Source: Kryptolebias marmoratus (taxonomy: Eukaryota > Chordata > Actinopteri > Cyprinodontiformes > Rivulidae). From it: a stretch of 64,000 bases of DNA. Shown piece by piece: positions 35,276 to 48,885 of this stretch. The stretch lies in the NCBI RefSeq assembly GCF_001649575.2, contig NC_051435.1, positions 5,893,859 through 5,957,858 on the forward strand, given 5' to 3'. Position 1 is the first letter of the stretch. Every line of letters starts with the position of its first letter. The notes under the pieces are model-generated. The model was not told where the DNA came from. It saw only the letters and a list, made by a program, of their open reading frames with translations, and made no database searches. The position numbers and the translations under genes were made by a program.

Positions 35276-35698
35276 CTTTGGAACCAATTTATTATAAAAT
35301 TTTGCATCTTTTAATGTTGTTTCAACATCAGTTGATTGGGCTGAACAGAGCACATAGTTCACATTTGCTTATGTCACTCTCTGTTAAGTGGCTATGATAA
35401 AGGTATTTAGGATTTCATGCTAAAAAATGGATGGTTGGTGAACAGAGTAAACATCCCCGGTGATGTCAAACTTTAGTTTAATGCACTGAAATTCTTAAAG
35501 GTAGTATTTCACTGGCCTGTGATTGTTAGAGAATAACTGTTGAACCAAACTGTAAGAAAATTGTGCAGGAAATTACATATTTTCTGTTGCAGCCTTAGTC
35601 ATAGATGTGTTTCATGTGCACCGCTTGCAAAACTGTGCTTTAGGTTGTGTGCAGTATTTGGTTGCCCACCTACATAATTGGACTAGTTAAAAAAACAT
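35276..35698. other. No recognisable gene or repeat
   Basis: AT-rich sequence upstream of the compound microsatellite. Confidence 0.45.
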
Positions 35699-35807
<109 letters not shown>

Positions 35808-36070
35808 TGGTTTTTAGACCTGGACATCAGCCTCTGATGTGTTCTGTCAAAGGAGAGCTCACATGTAGGTGTCAAAATACAGCTAACTCTGCAACTATTG
35901 GCAAGAGAGAAAATTTGTTGCACATTTTTTTAACACATTCAAAACTTAAACAATGTAGTTGCAAGCCTCTCTGACACATGCAAGGAAATTGGGAAGCCCT
36001 GCAAAAGTTTTGAGATATTTTGGAGAGTCCCTTGCAAATGCCAGCAGTCATATCTAAGTGAGATATTATC

Positions 36071-36128
36071 TTAATCCTCCTGAAGCGCCTCAAAAGAGAG
36101 AGAGAAGAAGAGAGATAGATAAGGTTAA
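36071..36128 (+). mobile_element. piggyBac-like MITE relic, second copy
   Basis: TTAA (36071-36074) is followed by tcctcctgaagcgcctc and aaaagagagaga, the same left end as the MITE at 11252-11350 (cctgaagccctcaaaagagagaga). The right end with the CCCTCCTG TIR is lost; the next TTAA is at 36125-36128. Confidence 0.5.
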
Positions 36129-36176
36129 ATAAAGCCTAACATATTAGGTCTGTGGCTGTAGACCTAATAAAACCTT
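36121..36176. repeat. Hairpin with 10-bp perfect arms
   Basis: tattaggtct (36142-36151) and agacctaata (36160-36169) are exact inverse complements around an 8-base loop. An outer pair, aaggtt / aacctt (36121-36126 and 36171-36176), may extend it. It follows the MITE relic directly. Confidence 0.85.
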
Positions 36177-37892
36177 GTCTTCATAGATGGGCTGTCTTTC
36201 TTGTGTTGTTTTAAAACATGCATATCACTGACCCATTTAATATTTGAAGCAAGTGGAAGTTTGGCATTCATAATCCAGTAATTACTTATCTGACAGGATT
36301 TAGCCTTTTATGTCTGCTGAAAAATATGTAAACGGAGAGGCAAAATTACCAGTTTAGGCACTGCTGATATTTCAAGTACAGGAAAATAATTTAGAACCTT
36401 TCTTACTTTAGCAATCAGTCAGTATTGGTATCAAGATGTAATTAAAAAAAAATCTATGTTCAGATAGGGACTTTTAAGTTTGTAGGCCTGTGTTAAATAT
36501 TCATTGTTTAATCTCATACATGCTCATTTCTCCCTTTTTATTAGGCTCTGGTTAGTTCTCCCAGGGGAAGCTTCTGGTATGCAGAACTCCCAGAAAGACA
36601 TAAATGCATGGTATATTCCTGATTTTCTCAGAAGCAGTCCCTGAAATGTTGTTAATATGCAGACACTATTTCACATACTACAGTGGGCAGATTGTGTTTT
36701 TGCCAAAAGAAGGGGGTTACACTTTCAGCACACTAATTTATTAGTTGGGTTGTAATTATTTAGAAACTCCCAAATGGCTCATATAGAGATTTTAAAAAAT
36801 AAGTCCAACTTAATTACTAATTAATGTGTGTGTGCGCGTGTGTGTGTGCATGTTTGTTTTTCTTCATTAGGAGTACAATAAATATTTATTTCACCAGAGC
36901 AGAGTTTATAATTAGTCACTGAAGCTTGTACAAGAATAACACGCCATTTAACAAAATTTTGACACATATAGCTCTTTGCTGTATGCTGCTTGGTGCTTGT
37001 CAGGGGAAATTTACAGTTTGCTCATGTTCTTTTTTAGTAACTTTGTTTATGTAGTTTCTAAATATATTGTACATTTACAGTTATCATGGCTCATTTTGTA
37101 TCTTACATCTCGAATGTGCCTTCTGGGCATGTGCAAAGAAACACCAGAGGTAATTAAGATATGACAGTGATCACTTCTAGGTAAACCATGCCTCAGGAGC
37201 TCTGGCAAAAAGAAAAAAAAATGCAATCAACAATTTCCCACTTGATTTACAATTTCAAATGAACCTCTTTTACATATATAATTCTCATTACTGAAAAGTA
37301 CTACTTTACAAACGTAAATGTGTATTTGTTTCATTGACTTGGCAGAGTATCCTCGTGCTTGCTGCCCTGCCAACCCTTAATGCCTGTCAGATTACATCGT
37401 AGATATTCTGGCCTGTGGTGATTTGGAGTTGAATTGAGCCGCAGAGATTTGGTAAAAGGAGATTGCTTTTCAAGGTTGGAGCCACTCTTAGTCCCCTTGA
37501 TACCGTTTGGTGTACATTTTACCATTTCCAAACTGCTCAAGATTGTCAACAGTTTTCTGCATAAAAGGTATGAATTCAGTGGATGCAGTCAGAATTATAC
37601 ATGAACTCTCAATGTACTTTTAAAAAAAAATACCAATTTGGTCATAATAGTTGAATATTTTAAGTGAGTGTAGATAATGAATTAAGTGTTTTAAATCCAC
37701 TTGAAGAAGCCATTTAAAGCAGTGACTATCTGCCAGAGCTCCATGATAACTACTTTAATGCAATTATCCTAGTAAAAACAATGTGATTCTGTATTAAAAG
37801 TGAATAATGTCCACTGATTATACTTAGAGGTGCATTTTGATTTCAGTAACTATTTTCTCATGTGTCTCTGCATTTTATTCTGACCACTGTTG
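36177..37892. other. No recognisable gene; TG/CG run
   Basis: An imperfect TG/CG run lies at 36825-36849. 37340-37550 is less AT-rich, with an open minus-strand frame that has no recognisable motif. The rest is AT-rich. Confidence 0.45.
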
Positions 37893-38112
37893 TCCTATCA
37901 CAGAGGTGTCCAGTCCTGCATATTTCATTTATTTCCATGTTCCAACACGCCTGAATCAATAGTTGAATTAGCTCTTCAGCAAATCCTCAAGTTTTGCAGA
38001 AGCCTATTAATTGACCCATTTAATCAAATCAGGCATGTTGAAGCACAGAAACATCTAAAACATGCAGAATACTGTTTTTTAAAAATCTGTATTGGACACC
38101 ACTGTCCTATCA
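37893..38112 (+). mobile_element. hAT-type MITE with 8-bp TSD
   Basis: The 204-bp element spans 37901-38104 and is bounded by identical 8-bp duplications, tcctatca (37893-37900 and 38105-38112). Its ends are inverted: cagaggtgtcca at left and, read inward on the minus strand from the right, cagtggtgtcca. The two halves form a long imperfect palindrome (ctgcatatttcatttatttc with ctgcatgttttagatgtttc; aacacgcctgaat with aacatgcctgatt). An 8-bp TSD and CAGNGGTGTCCA ends are diagnostic of the hAT superfamily. There is no transposase, so it would need a partner in trans. Confidence 0.88.
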
Positions 38113-41100
38113 CAATAATATTAGGTAATAGTCCCATTTCATACTCTGTATTTAAATGATAAGATTTCAAAATGGTCTAGAAAATATCAGTCTCCTCAAT
38201 GAGATGAAGATTTTACTTTGAAGTGAAATGTTTTCACTGATTTTAATCATATTTTATTTTACAAATACCAATCCGGATTTGATATCTGGAATAATTGTTA
38301 GAAGCTCAAGGTTTAAAATATGACTAAAAGTCTATTTTTCTTTCATCTCACCCCCATCACTGAGGCTGCTGTGGAGGCTGAGATGTGGTACTGATCGAGT
38401 GACAAATTATCATGGAGGAGAAGAAGCTAAATGTTTGATGGTTCAGATTTCTCTCTTAAATCGCAAATGTTTCAAAAGAGACATGACAAATTTAAAACTT
38501 GCATCCAAAAATGTATCAGTGCACAGGCAGCAACACACAACACATTTCATCTGAAGTGGTAACTTGATGTGAGTGTATCAGTGCAGAGACATCCATCTCT
38601 CCTTCATCCTCAGATTCAGCTTTACCAAGCTCCAGTTCTACCTGCAGGAAGGAGTCTGGTGATCAAAGTCGAACTTTCATGACTTGCTTCAGTGTTTATG
38701 AAAACAGATCAACTACTTTCTGCTCACTGCACTCAAGGTATAAAACATATTCTTCTACTAGATGTTGTTTTGATACTATCCACAAAAGAGCACTAGAAAA
38801 TCACAACATTGTTTAAAGAAATTTAATTTTATTGTCCTTATTTACCCAACTTTAACCTCAAGTTATGCTGCGTTCTTTACCCAAAGAAGTATGAAACCAC
38901 ACCTTTCCTTGCTGTTGCTTTTTACTTTGCTATTACCTGCAAATAACACAAAAGGACAAAAGTAGTTTGCAGTGTGCTCACTAAAAAACTCTATATTATA
39001 TAGGAAATACAACTTTAGAATTTGACACTTTAAAAAGTTGGGGGTAGGCAAAATAAAAATTCCCAGAAATTTATAGAATACTGTATATGCAATACTGCTC
39101 TCACAGGTTCTGTAATCAGCAGAATAACTGATGAAAAAGTAAACATTTGAGTACTGGATAAAAAAAAAATAATTTCCAAAGGTAAATTGTTTTCAAACAA
39201 GCATGCACTCTGGCCAACCCAGCCAATTTGTCAAATACTTTCAGATTTTCCTCCTCTCTATAAACTATGTTAACACTTGGACAGTTCTCAGAAATAAAAT
39301 CAGTTTTTCTTGTGTTCCAAATATAGGGAAGGAATGCCTGATGCTCAATTAGCTTCATGCTAATTTTTACCATCAATTTTGACTTCATGAGTTTAACTGC
39401 AGAAACCCAGTGGTTCCTGCAGTATTATTAGACCTTTAGATGAGTTTAGGAGGAAATAAACATTTGCAAAAAATGCAGAAAGTTTCATAAAGAATAAGTA
39501 AACTGCTTCTTATCTTCCTCTTAAATTGTCTTTAAAAGCTGATGGATGCCAGCTTGTTAAACACGTTTACTTTTCATAGAGGTTTGAGCCAGATCAAGCT
39601 CAGACAGTCAGAATTAGTCATTTAAATGTGGGCAGGAATGAGTGAACATAGAAGGTGTGCATGTGTTGACACTGTGGAAGTCCCTTAGTTAGTGAGTTAA
39701 GTGATTTGTGTCACCTGATGTCATTTTTTTATAAAAATAGTTTTGAAATGTCAGAGCTGATGATGTTTGAGATGGAAAGTGAATCTGCCTGAATGTCAGT
39801 GAAGGATTATTGCTGCAGTGTTGCGTCAAATGGATGAACACTGAATGAGACTGAATACATTTTGCTGTTATTGTATGTTTGGGTTTGGTGGCCTTTTAGG
39901 AATTGGACAATTTAACAATAACCCGTGACCGAAGAACAGTTTTTTTTCAGTTAAAAAAAAAAGATGAAAACAACTTTAAATTTTTATTTTAGCATTCTAC
40001 AAACCATGAAACCTAACTAAGCTGTCACTGTGGGTCTTTGATGTCACCAGACTCCCATACCTGAACAATTCTTTTGAAATATTCCCAAAGCTGCATTGTC
40101 AGTTTTAGATGGATGACTTCTTAGAATTAATGCGATGTGTCAGAGGGTTTTATTGTCACTCAAGGTCTGATGTAATCTGGTGCAATGAGTTAAAGAAGGC
40201 CCATTGAAAATGATTTTCCTTTAAACTTTTTATGGCTCTGCATAAGTAAGATGCTTTAAATAACTGTCACGCCTCATTACTGTACACTTCGCACAACTGT
40301 GTGTATTGCAGTGGCTTAAGGTTAGTTTTTCGTCCCAGCTGTATCCCAAATCTCAATTTTTTTTAAGATGTCAGAAATATACTAATTGGGGCTCTCCTTA
40401 ACAGATATTTCTTAATAAATAAAACTAGAGCACAAAGCCTAAATTATATCCTAACTGTGTTCAGTATCTTAAAAAAAATACACATTTTTACTTAAGCCAA
40501 GTTTCTCAAGAGTTATGACTGTTTCATGGTCCTTCTGTGCAAAAAATAAAAAAAATTTTAAAAAGCATTCGAGTCTGGGATATATGGGTATAAAGGCTGT
40601 CAACTTCTAAGAATGTTTTTTTGCAGTGTATGAGTTTTTAAGCAACATTATGACCAAAAAATGAAAAATAATATGCAAGAAACTACATTGCTTAAGAGTT
40701 TGTTTTTAATTTTTTTTTTTTTTCTGAAAATCTCTACCATTTTAAAATTTAACAACAAAAGTTATGTTACAGGATAAAAAACATTAAAACTATGAGCTCC
40801 AAAACTTGACTAAATACATAAAGTAATGTGAAGAATTCCAGTGGACTCTTATCTGGCTGTTCCATAATCAACTTGTTCAAGGTGAATGTCTTCCTGTACT
40901 CAATGCCCTTTGTATCAATACTGAACAAAACATAATTTTACCAGTTATTGACTAAAGAGTAATTAAATAAAAATAAAAAATCAGTGGACGATAGATTGTT
41001 GCAAACAACTCTGAGAGATACTTCACTAAAAGTAATATCTAAAATAAGCAAAGAATAACAGAAGGTAGAAAAAACATGAAAGGAATGAAGACTTAATGTA

Positions 41101-44100
41101 AACTTGAGGTGATAGTGTGAAAATGTATAAAGGTTAGCTAAAAATAACTCTTTGGAAATTACCTTGTTGGTGCAAAAATACCATTTTATATCTGATAAAC
41201 TGTGTAATCTCTTTGACATTTTTATAGATTAAGCTAAAGAAATGGGAACAAATTGTGTCTTTGAGGCAGGCTGCTGGAATCGAAGTACCTAAAGATCTAT
41301 TTTGGTCTTTTTTAATTTTTTTGTTAAGAATCCTAACACACACACACACACAAAAAACAAACAGACAAAAAGCTAAAAACTTTGGTGAACAAACCTTTCA
41401 GTTTTTACAAGAATGTTTGGTTCCCTGGAAGCAAAGTGTGAAGAAATGAGGGATGACTCCAGATTGTTGATTAATACTGGTTCATCGTCGCCGTTAAGTA
41501 GATAATCTTAATGCTTTTCAGTCTTACTTCTCAAATTGTTGCTTGTATTCTTTGCTTGGCTTTAGAACACCACTGACTTCAGTCTTATCTCACATTATTG
41601 TGCATCCATTTTTCGTCCCAAAAATTACAATTTGCATATATTTGCATCTACAAGCAACACACCTTTTTTTTTCTTCTAACGTAAAATAAAAGAAACAGCA
41701 CAACTGAAGGGAAGGCTGTAACAGGCAGTAACACACTAGGGAATTTTGTCTTGTAGCCTCAGCTTCACTTGCTTTCTGTGGACAAGAGTGAAGTAATGCA
41801 TACATATTTACCGGCTGAGGATCCAAGAACTAAATTGAACTCTTGCAATTTCAGCGTTGTGTTAAAAGGGTTTTACAAATTTGATGGAGACGCTCTCAAA
41901 GCCAAACCTTTAAAAATGTGAATTACTATTTTTCAATTTGTTTTGTTTAAAAATGAATGTGCCGAAGCAGAAAATACTTGCTAAGTGAACTGCAGAGGAT
42001 TTTATATAAGCTTCTTTGTAGTTTGAAGGTCCTTATTACCCCATCTGTCACTGCTTTTCTGCTGTATGGAAGCCTTCACTTTTTTATATTCTTGATAAGA
42101 CATTTAACCAACTGTTTGATTATTTTAATTTGCTTCTCTTGAAGTTTTTTTTAGAACAGATACAACATGATCATAATGATAAAACAGTGTGTAGTTCCTC
42201 AGATGCATTCAGTGTCATGTTTTATCACCCTATTAGTTACCCACCTGTTATGTTTAAATGTCTTTTTTAAGATACAGAAAAAAAGTCAAATTTTATTAAA
42301 ATTCTCAAAGAATTACATGGTAAGTGCATTTGCTTTAGTAGGTTGGTTAAAATCGTAAAATATTCATATTTAGATGTACTCTAAGTGTGTTTTATTATTT
42401 CTTTCTTCAGTTTTATTTCAGTATAAAATAGTTTTATTAATAAAATAAACTCAAGTAAAGGCCTACTTCTTCCTCCCTACAGCTGAGCTGATAAAAAAAA
42501 TTCTAATAAACGAGAAAAAAATGAATATGAAATATGAATATTTCATGAATATGAAAGACAAATGTGTAGTTGATTTAATCATTTTAAACTCATTAAATAG
42601 TTTAAATAAATAAATAAATAGACCATGATTATGATTATTTCAAGATGCACACAATCCAGTACAGTTCGGTATAATCCTACTGCAATCCAGTGTAATCTGC
42701 CACGGCAGCCTCATGCCCATATGGGTGATACGATTGTCTATTGACACAGGAAAAAAAGAAAAAAAATCATTGCAATAGTATGTTTAAAGTAGGCTCAAAA
42801 GATAAAAAGATATTATTGCGTCGTTCAGAAGACTTTTATTTCTGTCAAATAGATTAAAAAAAATAAAATCTCACCAATGTAGAATTAAGCAGTTGATTAA
42901 AATCTGTGTTGTTCTTCCATCGCAGATCTTGTTCTGATGTATACAACCTTAGTGGACTTTTTAATGTAACTGTGAGTAAATGCAGATGTGGGTGTCCCAA
43001 ACTTAATTACACACTATTGTTTCAAAGGTGAAACAAATTAAGGTTCCTCTAAAGGTTTGAGTGCTTCAGCCTTTGTTGACCTCTAAGGCAGCAAACACGT
43101 GGGCTTTTCCCTCTTATAAATAATCTGCAATGGACCTAATGGCGGGTAGGTGGACATGTGTTTATCTCTGCTACATTCCTGCATTAAACTTACATTGGGG
43201 TCCAATTGATGGGTTTTGACTAGGATTCCTGTTATTTTTCTGTCTTGTAAAGTTTCATATCAAAGTTATGACTATTGTTTTACCCAAATCAAATCACTGG
43301 TGATCAAGTTACCATTTAGGACAAATGCAGCAGGAAAATAGAGGGGGTGAAAAATCACACTGATAATTTTGGGTGCATCCTATTCATGCATTGTGTTCAT
43401 AAAATTAAAAAGGTTTGCTATAATATTAAAACTGAAAAAACTATTATGCTCAAAGGGTTTTTTGTATTTTACATCAAGTAAACAAAAGTCAGAAGTGTTT
43501 TACCCTGAAAGCAGCCGTTTATATATCCTGGTAACTAAGCGTTCCAAAGCCAAAGCAATCTTTGTGCAAGTGCCATTGTTTAGGGATAATAGTGTCTAGA
43601 AACAAAGAGCTTAGAATACAATGATGAATGTGTAAGCTCCTTCTCACTGAGCAAAGGAATCACAGGCTGACCCACTTTAAATTCGTATGTGAAGGTGATG
43701 TATGGAGGATGCTAGGAAGAGAAAGATGAAAAGAGGGGGTGATAAGAATTTGTAAAAAAATAAATAAATAAAGAAGAAGAAGAAAGTTGTCAGGATTTCC
43801 CTTCCACTTTTGCAAGTTTTTTCTTTCTTTTGTCCGGAATTATTGCAACCCGTTACAAGACTGTTAAAGAAAAAACAGACTCTTGTATGGCTGTTCTGAT
43901 GAACAAAACTTATTTTAAAACATAAAATAAAGGTACTCACTGCAAAGTATCAAATCAAACGTACAAAAGTATGTCCTGAACTATATCAGATGATGCAGTT
44001 CGAAAGAGTTTACTCCAGTAGTTTTCTGAATATATTGATATGCAATGCTGACATGAAGGAATGCACTCGATGTAAATGAAGCACTCGGCTGAACCCGCTG

Positions 44101-44728
44101 AAAACCAAGTGGAAACTTGATTCACGTGATTGACCTACATTAGGCTGGCTGCAGTCTGTTAACCAATACATCAGAATCAGACAAGCGCTGAATCTCGGAG
44201 AAGACGTTTAGGTGAAAATATGAGTGAATCTGCTACTACTAAATGTGGGCGGTGTGCGTGTGTGTGTGTGTGAGGGGTGGCAGAAAAAACAGAGAACTCT
44301 CAAGAATAAGCATTAGAGTTCAAGCAGGGTGACCACCAAGAAGACAAAGGTGTGGGATTCAAACAGACATACAAAACGTCTTCTAGACTGATAAATTTAT
44401 TGTTTTCATCTAAGCTTTTTGTAATCTGCATACTTTTAGATATGTAGCAACACATCATAATTGTCTGATTTTTCCACCCTAAACAGTACCTCTCCAGATA
44501 TTGCCATTGTTGACCTATTTTCAGGAATTTTGGCTGTTTCCATAGATAAACAAATCACATGGTCATTGGCAGCTGGTCCCAATTTTTGTTGATTACATTT
44601 TTAATTTAAGAACACATTAATCATCAGTTTAGGAAAAAAAAAGTGTATGACATTCATGACATTCAAATTTTACCTTAGTGACTTGAGATTTGAATGTCTC
44701 AACTCAGATTTTGAAGTGATCATTGGAC
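38113..44728. other. Longest repeat-poor stretch, no recognisable gene
   Basis: AT-rich throughout. Small features are (AC)8 at 41336-41352, an inverted palindromic cluster of atgaatat words at about 42519-42560, and a TG run at 44252-44272. Open frames of up to about 93 codons have no recognisable motif. Confidence 0.5.
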
Positions 44729-44800
44729 TGAATGTGTGTATCTGACTGTTCCACATGCCTCTTGTAAGCAACTGGCATCCTGTCCAAGATATACCCTAAA
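44729..44800 (+). mobile_element. Family B SINE-like fragment
   Basis: tgaatgtgtgtatctgactg and gcaactggcatcctgtccaa followed by gatataccct match the GTGTGTCTGTATG...GACTGGCGACCTGTCCAGGGTGTACCC portion of family B. No head and no tail. Confidence 0.4.
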
Positions 44801-47800
44801 TCTAGCCTTCAGCACTTCTTCCTTGTCATCATGATCAGTGAGGGAAGCAAAAACCTCTCTCCCTCACATGCAGCAAAAGAAAGCACGCCTGGGAAATGTT
44901 TCCTCATTGGCAAGACACTCTGTCATTGAGCAACAGATGACAGGGTTAGTGATGATGCCAGCTCTGCAGAGATGAAGAAGTGACCACCACTCTACCATTT
45001 TCAAAGGCTCCAAACGTTTCCAACTCTTATACCAACATTAACAAGCACTAACAAGGTCTAAACAGTGAGAAAAAACATTTACTGCAACACATAAACACCC
45101 ACAAAATGGATAATTAGTGGTAGCATTAAGTTGCAAAACAGCAGACTGCTAAACTACACTGCAAATGTACTGATTTGACTTCTGTGATTTGGCTATTTTA
45201 TGTAGTTTTTTTTTTTTAGCTTTTAGTGATATTTGAAACACAGGATCTTCCATGCAAAGTAACCACTCCTCCTCAACGTTCTAACAAATTACACACATCT
45301 TAACAGGCCTTTTTTACTAGACAAACATTGATTTACCTGTGCTTTTTGTATGATTCTTATGTTGGACCACTTGCAGTCAAGGTGTGTATATGAAACATAA
45401 TAAAGGGTCATATGCCCTCCTTGATTAAACATATGCCATCATTATAGTTTATTCTATTGATCCTTGTTAGGTTGGCAGTTATGGTTGCCGTTTAGACATA
45501 AACAATGCTATTCTTACACACACGTGCACTTTGGATAGGGTCATTTTCTTAATTTGTTCAAATAGGTAATCAATAATCTTTTGAAAGAATTAAAGATGGC
45601 AAGGTCAAATGTCAAAGTCAGTGTTTTTTCCGAATGGCAGTTTTGAAATCATTCTGTCACAGCAAATTTATCCGTCTTCGCAGTTATACTGAATAATACA
45701 TACACACACACGTGCAGCATGACCTAGCATGTCAATCACCAATGACCCGATGACATTATTTGTCTGTCAGTGGTTGAACCTTACGTGGGTTAAAGGTCCA
45801 GAATGTTTATTACCAAAGGGATAAATCCATTTTATTTTCTATTTCAAAATGAATATTTTGTTTAAAGATATGAATAGATGAAAGTTATCATCAGACTTCA
45901 AATGCTTAATCCTGAGCTTGTCTAATATTTTCCAATAATTTCAAACCAGATTTGGACCTTTGAATGTACAGTTTGAGAATCCCTGACCTACAGCATTTCA
46001 AATATGTCAGCAGATGTCTCAAAATATCAGCTAATTTGTCTCCACTGTTCTTATTTGTCTTCTTGTGCATGGATGGCCCTAATATTGCAATGGGTGGTGC
46101 AGTCACATTACATTTTGTGACCAAGTTGGTGCACACAGCTGAGAAGTGTGTGCCAACAATATAAAAATTGTTCATACTTACAGACTAAATATAGTAGCTT
46201 TGATTTTTTTTCTGAATGTCATGTTTTCCAGAACATGCAGCTCCCTATCTGACTTAGTAACTTTTTAAGATTTTTTGTTTGTTTGTTTGTTTGTTTTGTA
46301 CTTTCACTGTAACTTACTCTCTCTTTAGGTTTATGTACTTGACATGTTAGAAATTTCAACTTTCCATGGTTCTAGATTGAGTCCTGAGATATGTAAAAAT
46401 AATCTAAAATGAGTTGTGTAGGCAGAAATCCATGACATTCTTGAGTAGAAATATTACTCAAACTGCTTTATAGACAAAGAGAAGCAAAGAGAAGCAAGGA
46501 GGGGGGTTCTTTGAGATGGCAAAAACATGATTTCTCCTGTCATGTTTCGATCTGCTTCTAACTGAGCTGGTCTGTCAGCCCCACTTCATGCTTCTCCTTA
46601 CAGCAGAAACATAGTTGTTTCTGCTTCTCTGTGTTTGTGTAGGTAGTCATTTGTGTGCACTCAGGCTGTTGTTCATAGTTAAGCTGTAGCACAATGTTCC
46701 ACTCAGGAGTTTTCACTACAGCCATAGGTGTCATGATGTGCTGAGAAAAAAAAAAAAGTTTGAGAAGAAATAAAGTTTGAGTGAATTCTCACCAAGACTT
46801 AGATGCAGTTTTTGGATCCTTGTGGTCCCTGAGTCACACATAATCTCTTGGTTTGACTCACAAGTATTTTCATCTGTTGTATTTGGCACCACCATTTTAG
46901 ATGGAAGAGGTATGAACTGCAGCTCACACAGTCAGTGTGGTCACAAAAACATCTGGACTGCACACACTCATCCACTGAAGGTGTTGGCGGACCATAGGGA
47001 ACATGTAAAGACAATATTTACATCACAGGCAGAGACGAGAGTAAAACAACTCTGACTGCTTTCTGCTGCAGGTAAAACACTGACTAAGCTTTATGCGATC
47101 ACACAGCAATAAAATATAAGCCAACAGTTTAAGTGTTAGATGGGAGAAAACAAATAAAATAAAACAAAGAATTGTATAAATTATCACAATGTTCTGGAGG
47201 TAATGGTAAGAAATCCACCAGAAGGAAAATTAAAACCAAACTCCTTATCAGGGTTCTTCTTTAAGCCCTTTATTTATTTATTTAGTGTTTGAACAATTAT
47301 TTTGACCAAAGTTACTTGTTTTGAGAATGGGAAATGAGTATATACATCAAACAGGTCCTGAAAACTGTGGGTGATTGCATCAAATTGCATCAGATGTCTT
47401 TGAATCTCTCATAACTGAAATGTATCTTTTTCCCATGCAGTTGTATGTATGAGATCATTCTAAGGAGAGATATGTATCCTTACTTTTACCTTTCATTTTC
47501 AATTATTGCAAGTCAACAAAAAATGAAAGATGCACTTGGTAATATAAATAGGGACTTAGAAAATAAGATGTATTATAGCATATTTATCTAGAGCCACTAA
47601 AATGCAAAAGGTGTGCTACTAAACACTTTTTCCATTTTCTTTGTATGTTCTGATTGTTTCTTTGTGGTTTTATTATTTTTTAAAAATCAAGATTTGAGGT
47701 CAAACTCTGACGTGGCCACTACATTTGGCCTGTATAAAGCATCTGGGACTATTGAAGTCCACAGACAGTTGCCTGAGAGTCAGTGATACATGATGCCCAT

Positions 47801-48149
47801 AAGGACTCAGGGTAATTGCTGGTTACATTACGAAGATGACAAATTGCCTCCACCAACAGCAAGGCGCCTCAAGTGAAACAAGCCACCACAAGGTCAGTTT
47901 TAGGTTAAGAGTGTTATCATCTGTTGACCTTGACTGTTTTTCTGGCGTTTGTATAACAAAGGGTGGCAGGGGAAGCAGCCAACATGCAGCCAACAACATT
48001 CATTCAAAGGCTGAAAGTCTGGTAGAAATGTTGGGTGGGATCGTTAACTTTGGAGCATTTGAATACATTAAGCACAAATTCGAATTGTCAACACACTTGA
48101 TAATCTAGCTTCTTAACGACAAGTTGTTAGGCAATGCATATCACCTTAT
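44801..48149. other. No recognisable gene; TTTG run
   Basis: A TTTG run lies at about 46273-46297. 46790-47060 carries open frames on both strands, without known motifs. 47700-48110 is less AT-rich and single-copy-looking. Confidence 0.45.
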
Positions 48150-48302
48150 TGTCTCGTTTGTCTCTATGTGCCCCTGGGAAAGACTTGCGACCTGTCCAGA
48201 GTCTACCAGCCTCCCGCACTGTGACTGCTGGAGATAAGCTCAAGCTCACTGTGACCAAGACAGGAGAAGCAAGTAAAGAAAGTGGCTGGATGGATGCTGA
48301 TA
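48150..48302 (+). mobile_element. Family B SINE-like element, 3' half
   Basis: tgtctctatgtgcccctggg, gacttgcgacctgtccagag, gactgctggagataagctca and a terminal ggctggatggatg follow the family B 3' half up to its GGAT tail. Confidence 0.6.
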
Positions 48303-48485
48303 GTCCAGCTATCATTTTCTGCATGTTTTATTTAACCATGAAACCTGCACATTTTAGTACAAATTAAAAGTAATTTTAGTGGAGTATAGATAACATTATG
48401 AACTGAGTTTGATTAATTGTTGGTTGAGATTTTATTGCCCACTGCTAGAGTAAAAAGGCAATAATGTTTTTGTTGTTGTTTGTCT

Positions 48486-48885
48486 CTTTGTGGTGCAGCA
48501 AAACCACTCACAAACCACTATACAGATATTAATGAAACCCTCAGAAACTGATCATTGGGAATACATTTCCAAGTGATTATCGTCAATTCAAGATGGTGAG
48601 CACAGCTGATCCACATTAGCTAACATAAAAACAGGCTGTAACTCAGCTGATTTACAGATATTGAGCTAAAATGTGGTGTAGTAGTAGCTGAGAGTCATTC
48701 ACAACACAGACCCTGAGTTTTATGGCATATTTTAAGATCTTGTGAGAATATGCATGTTGTTTGCAAGGTTTGACCAAAACAGCTACAACTCTGTCTATTC
48801 TCAGCACTAGATTTATTTTTAGTTTAAAACTCTCATGAGAGGGGTACATGAGGTGCATTCCTTTAAGAAATGCTAGGGCTTTATT
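48486..48885 (+). repeat. Family A dispersed repeat, copy 2
   Basis: Shared words with the other copies include attaatgaaaccctcagaaa, tcattgggaatacat, tcaattcaagatgg, ctgtaactcagctga, gtagtagctgagagtcattc, tgaccaaaacagctacaact and the border gcattcctttaagaaatgct. Same order as copies 1 and 4. No coding capacity. Confidence 0.75.

Noticed and set aside
44905..44935. SINE-like phrase ttggcaagacactctgtc
   Set aside because: The words before and after do not follow the SINE order.
45966..45984. Sequence like an hAT right end (cagtttgagaatccctg)
   Set aside because: No matching left end or target duplication was found nearby, so it may be chance.
46799..47055. Overlapping open frames on both strands
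   Set aside because: Neither shows a motif, splice support or protein-like composition strong enough to call a gene.
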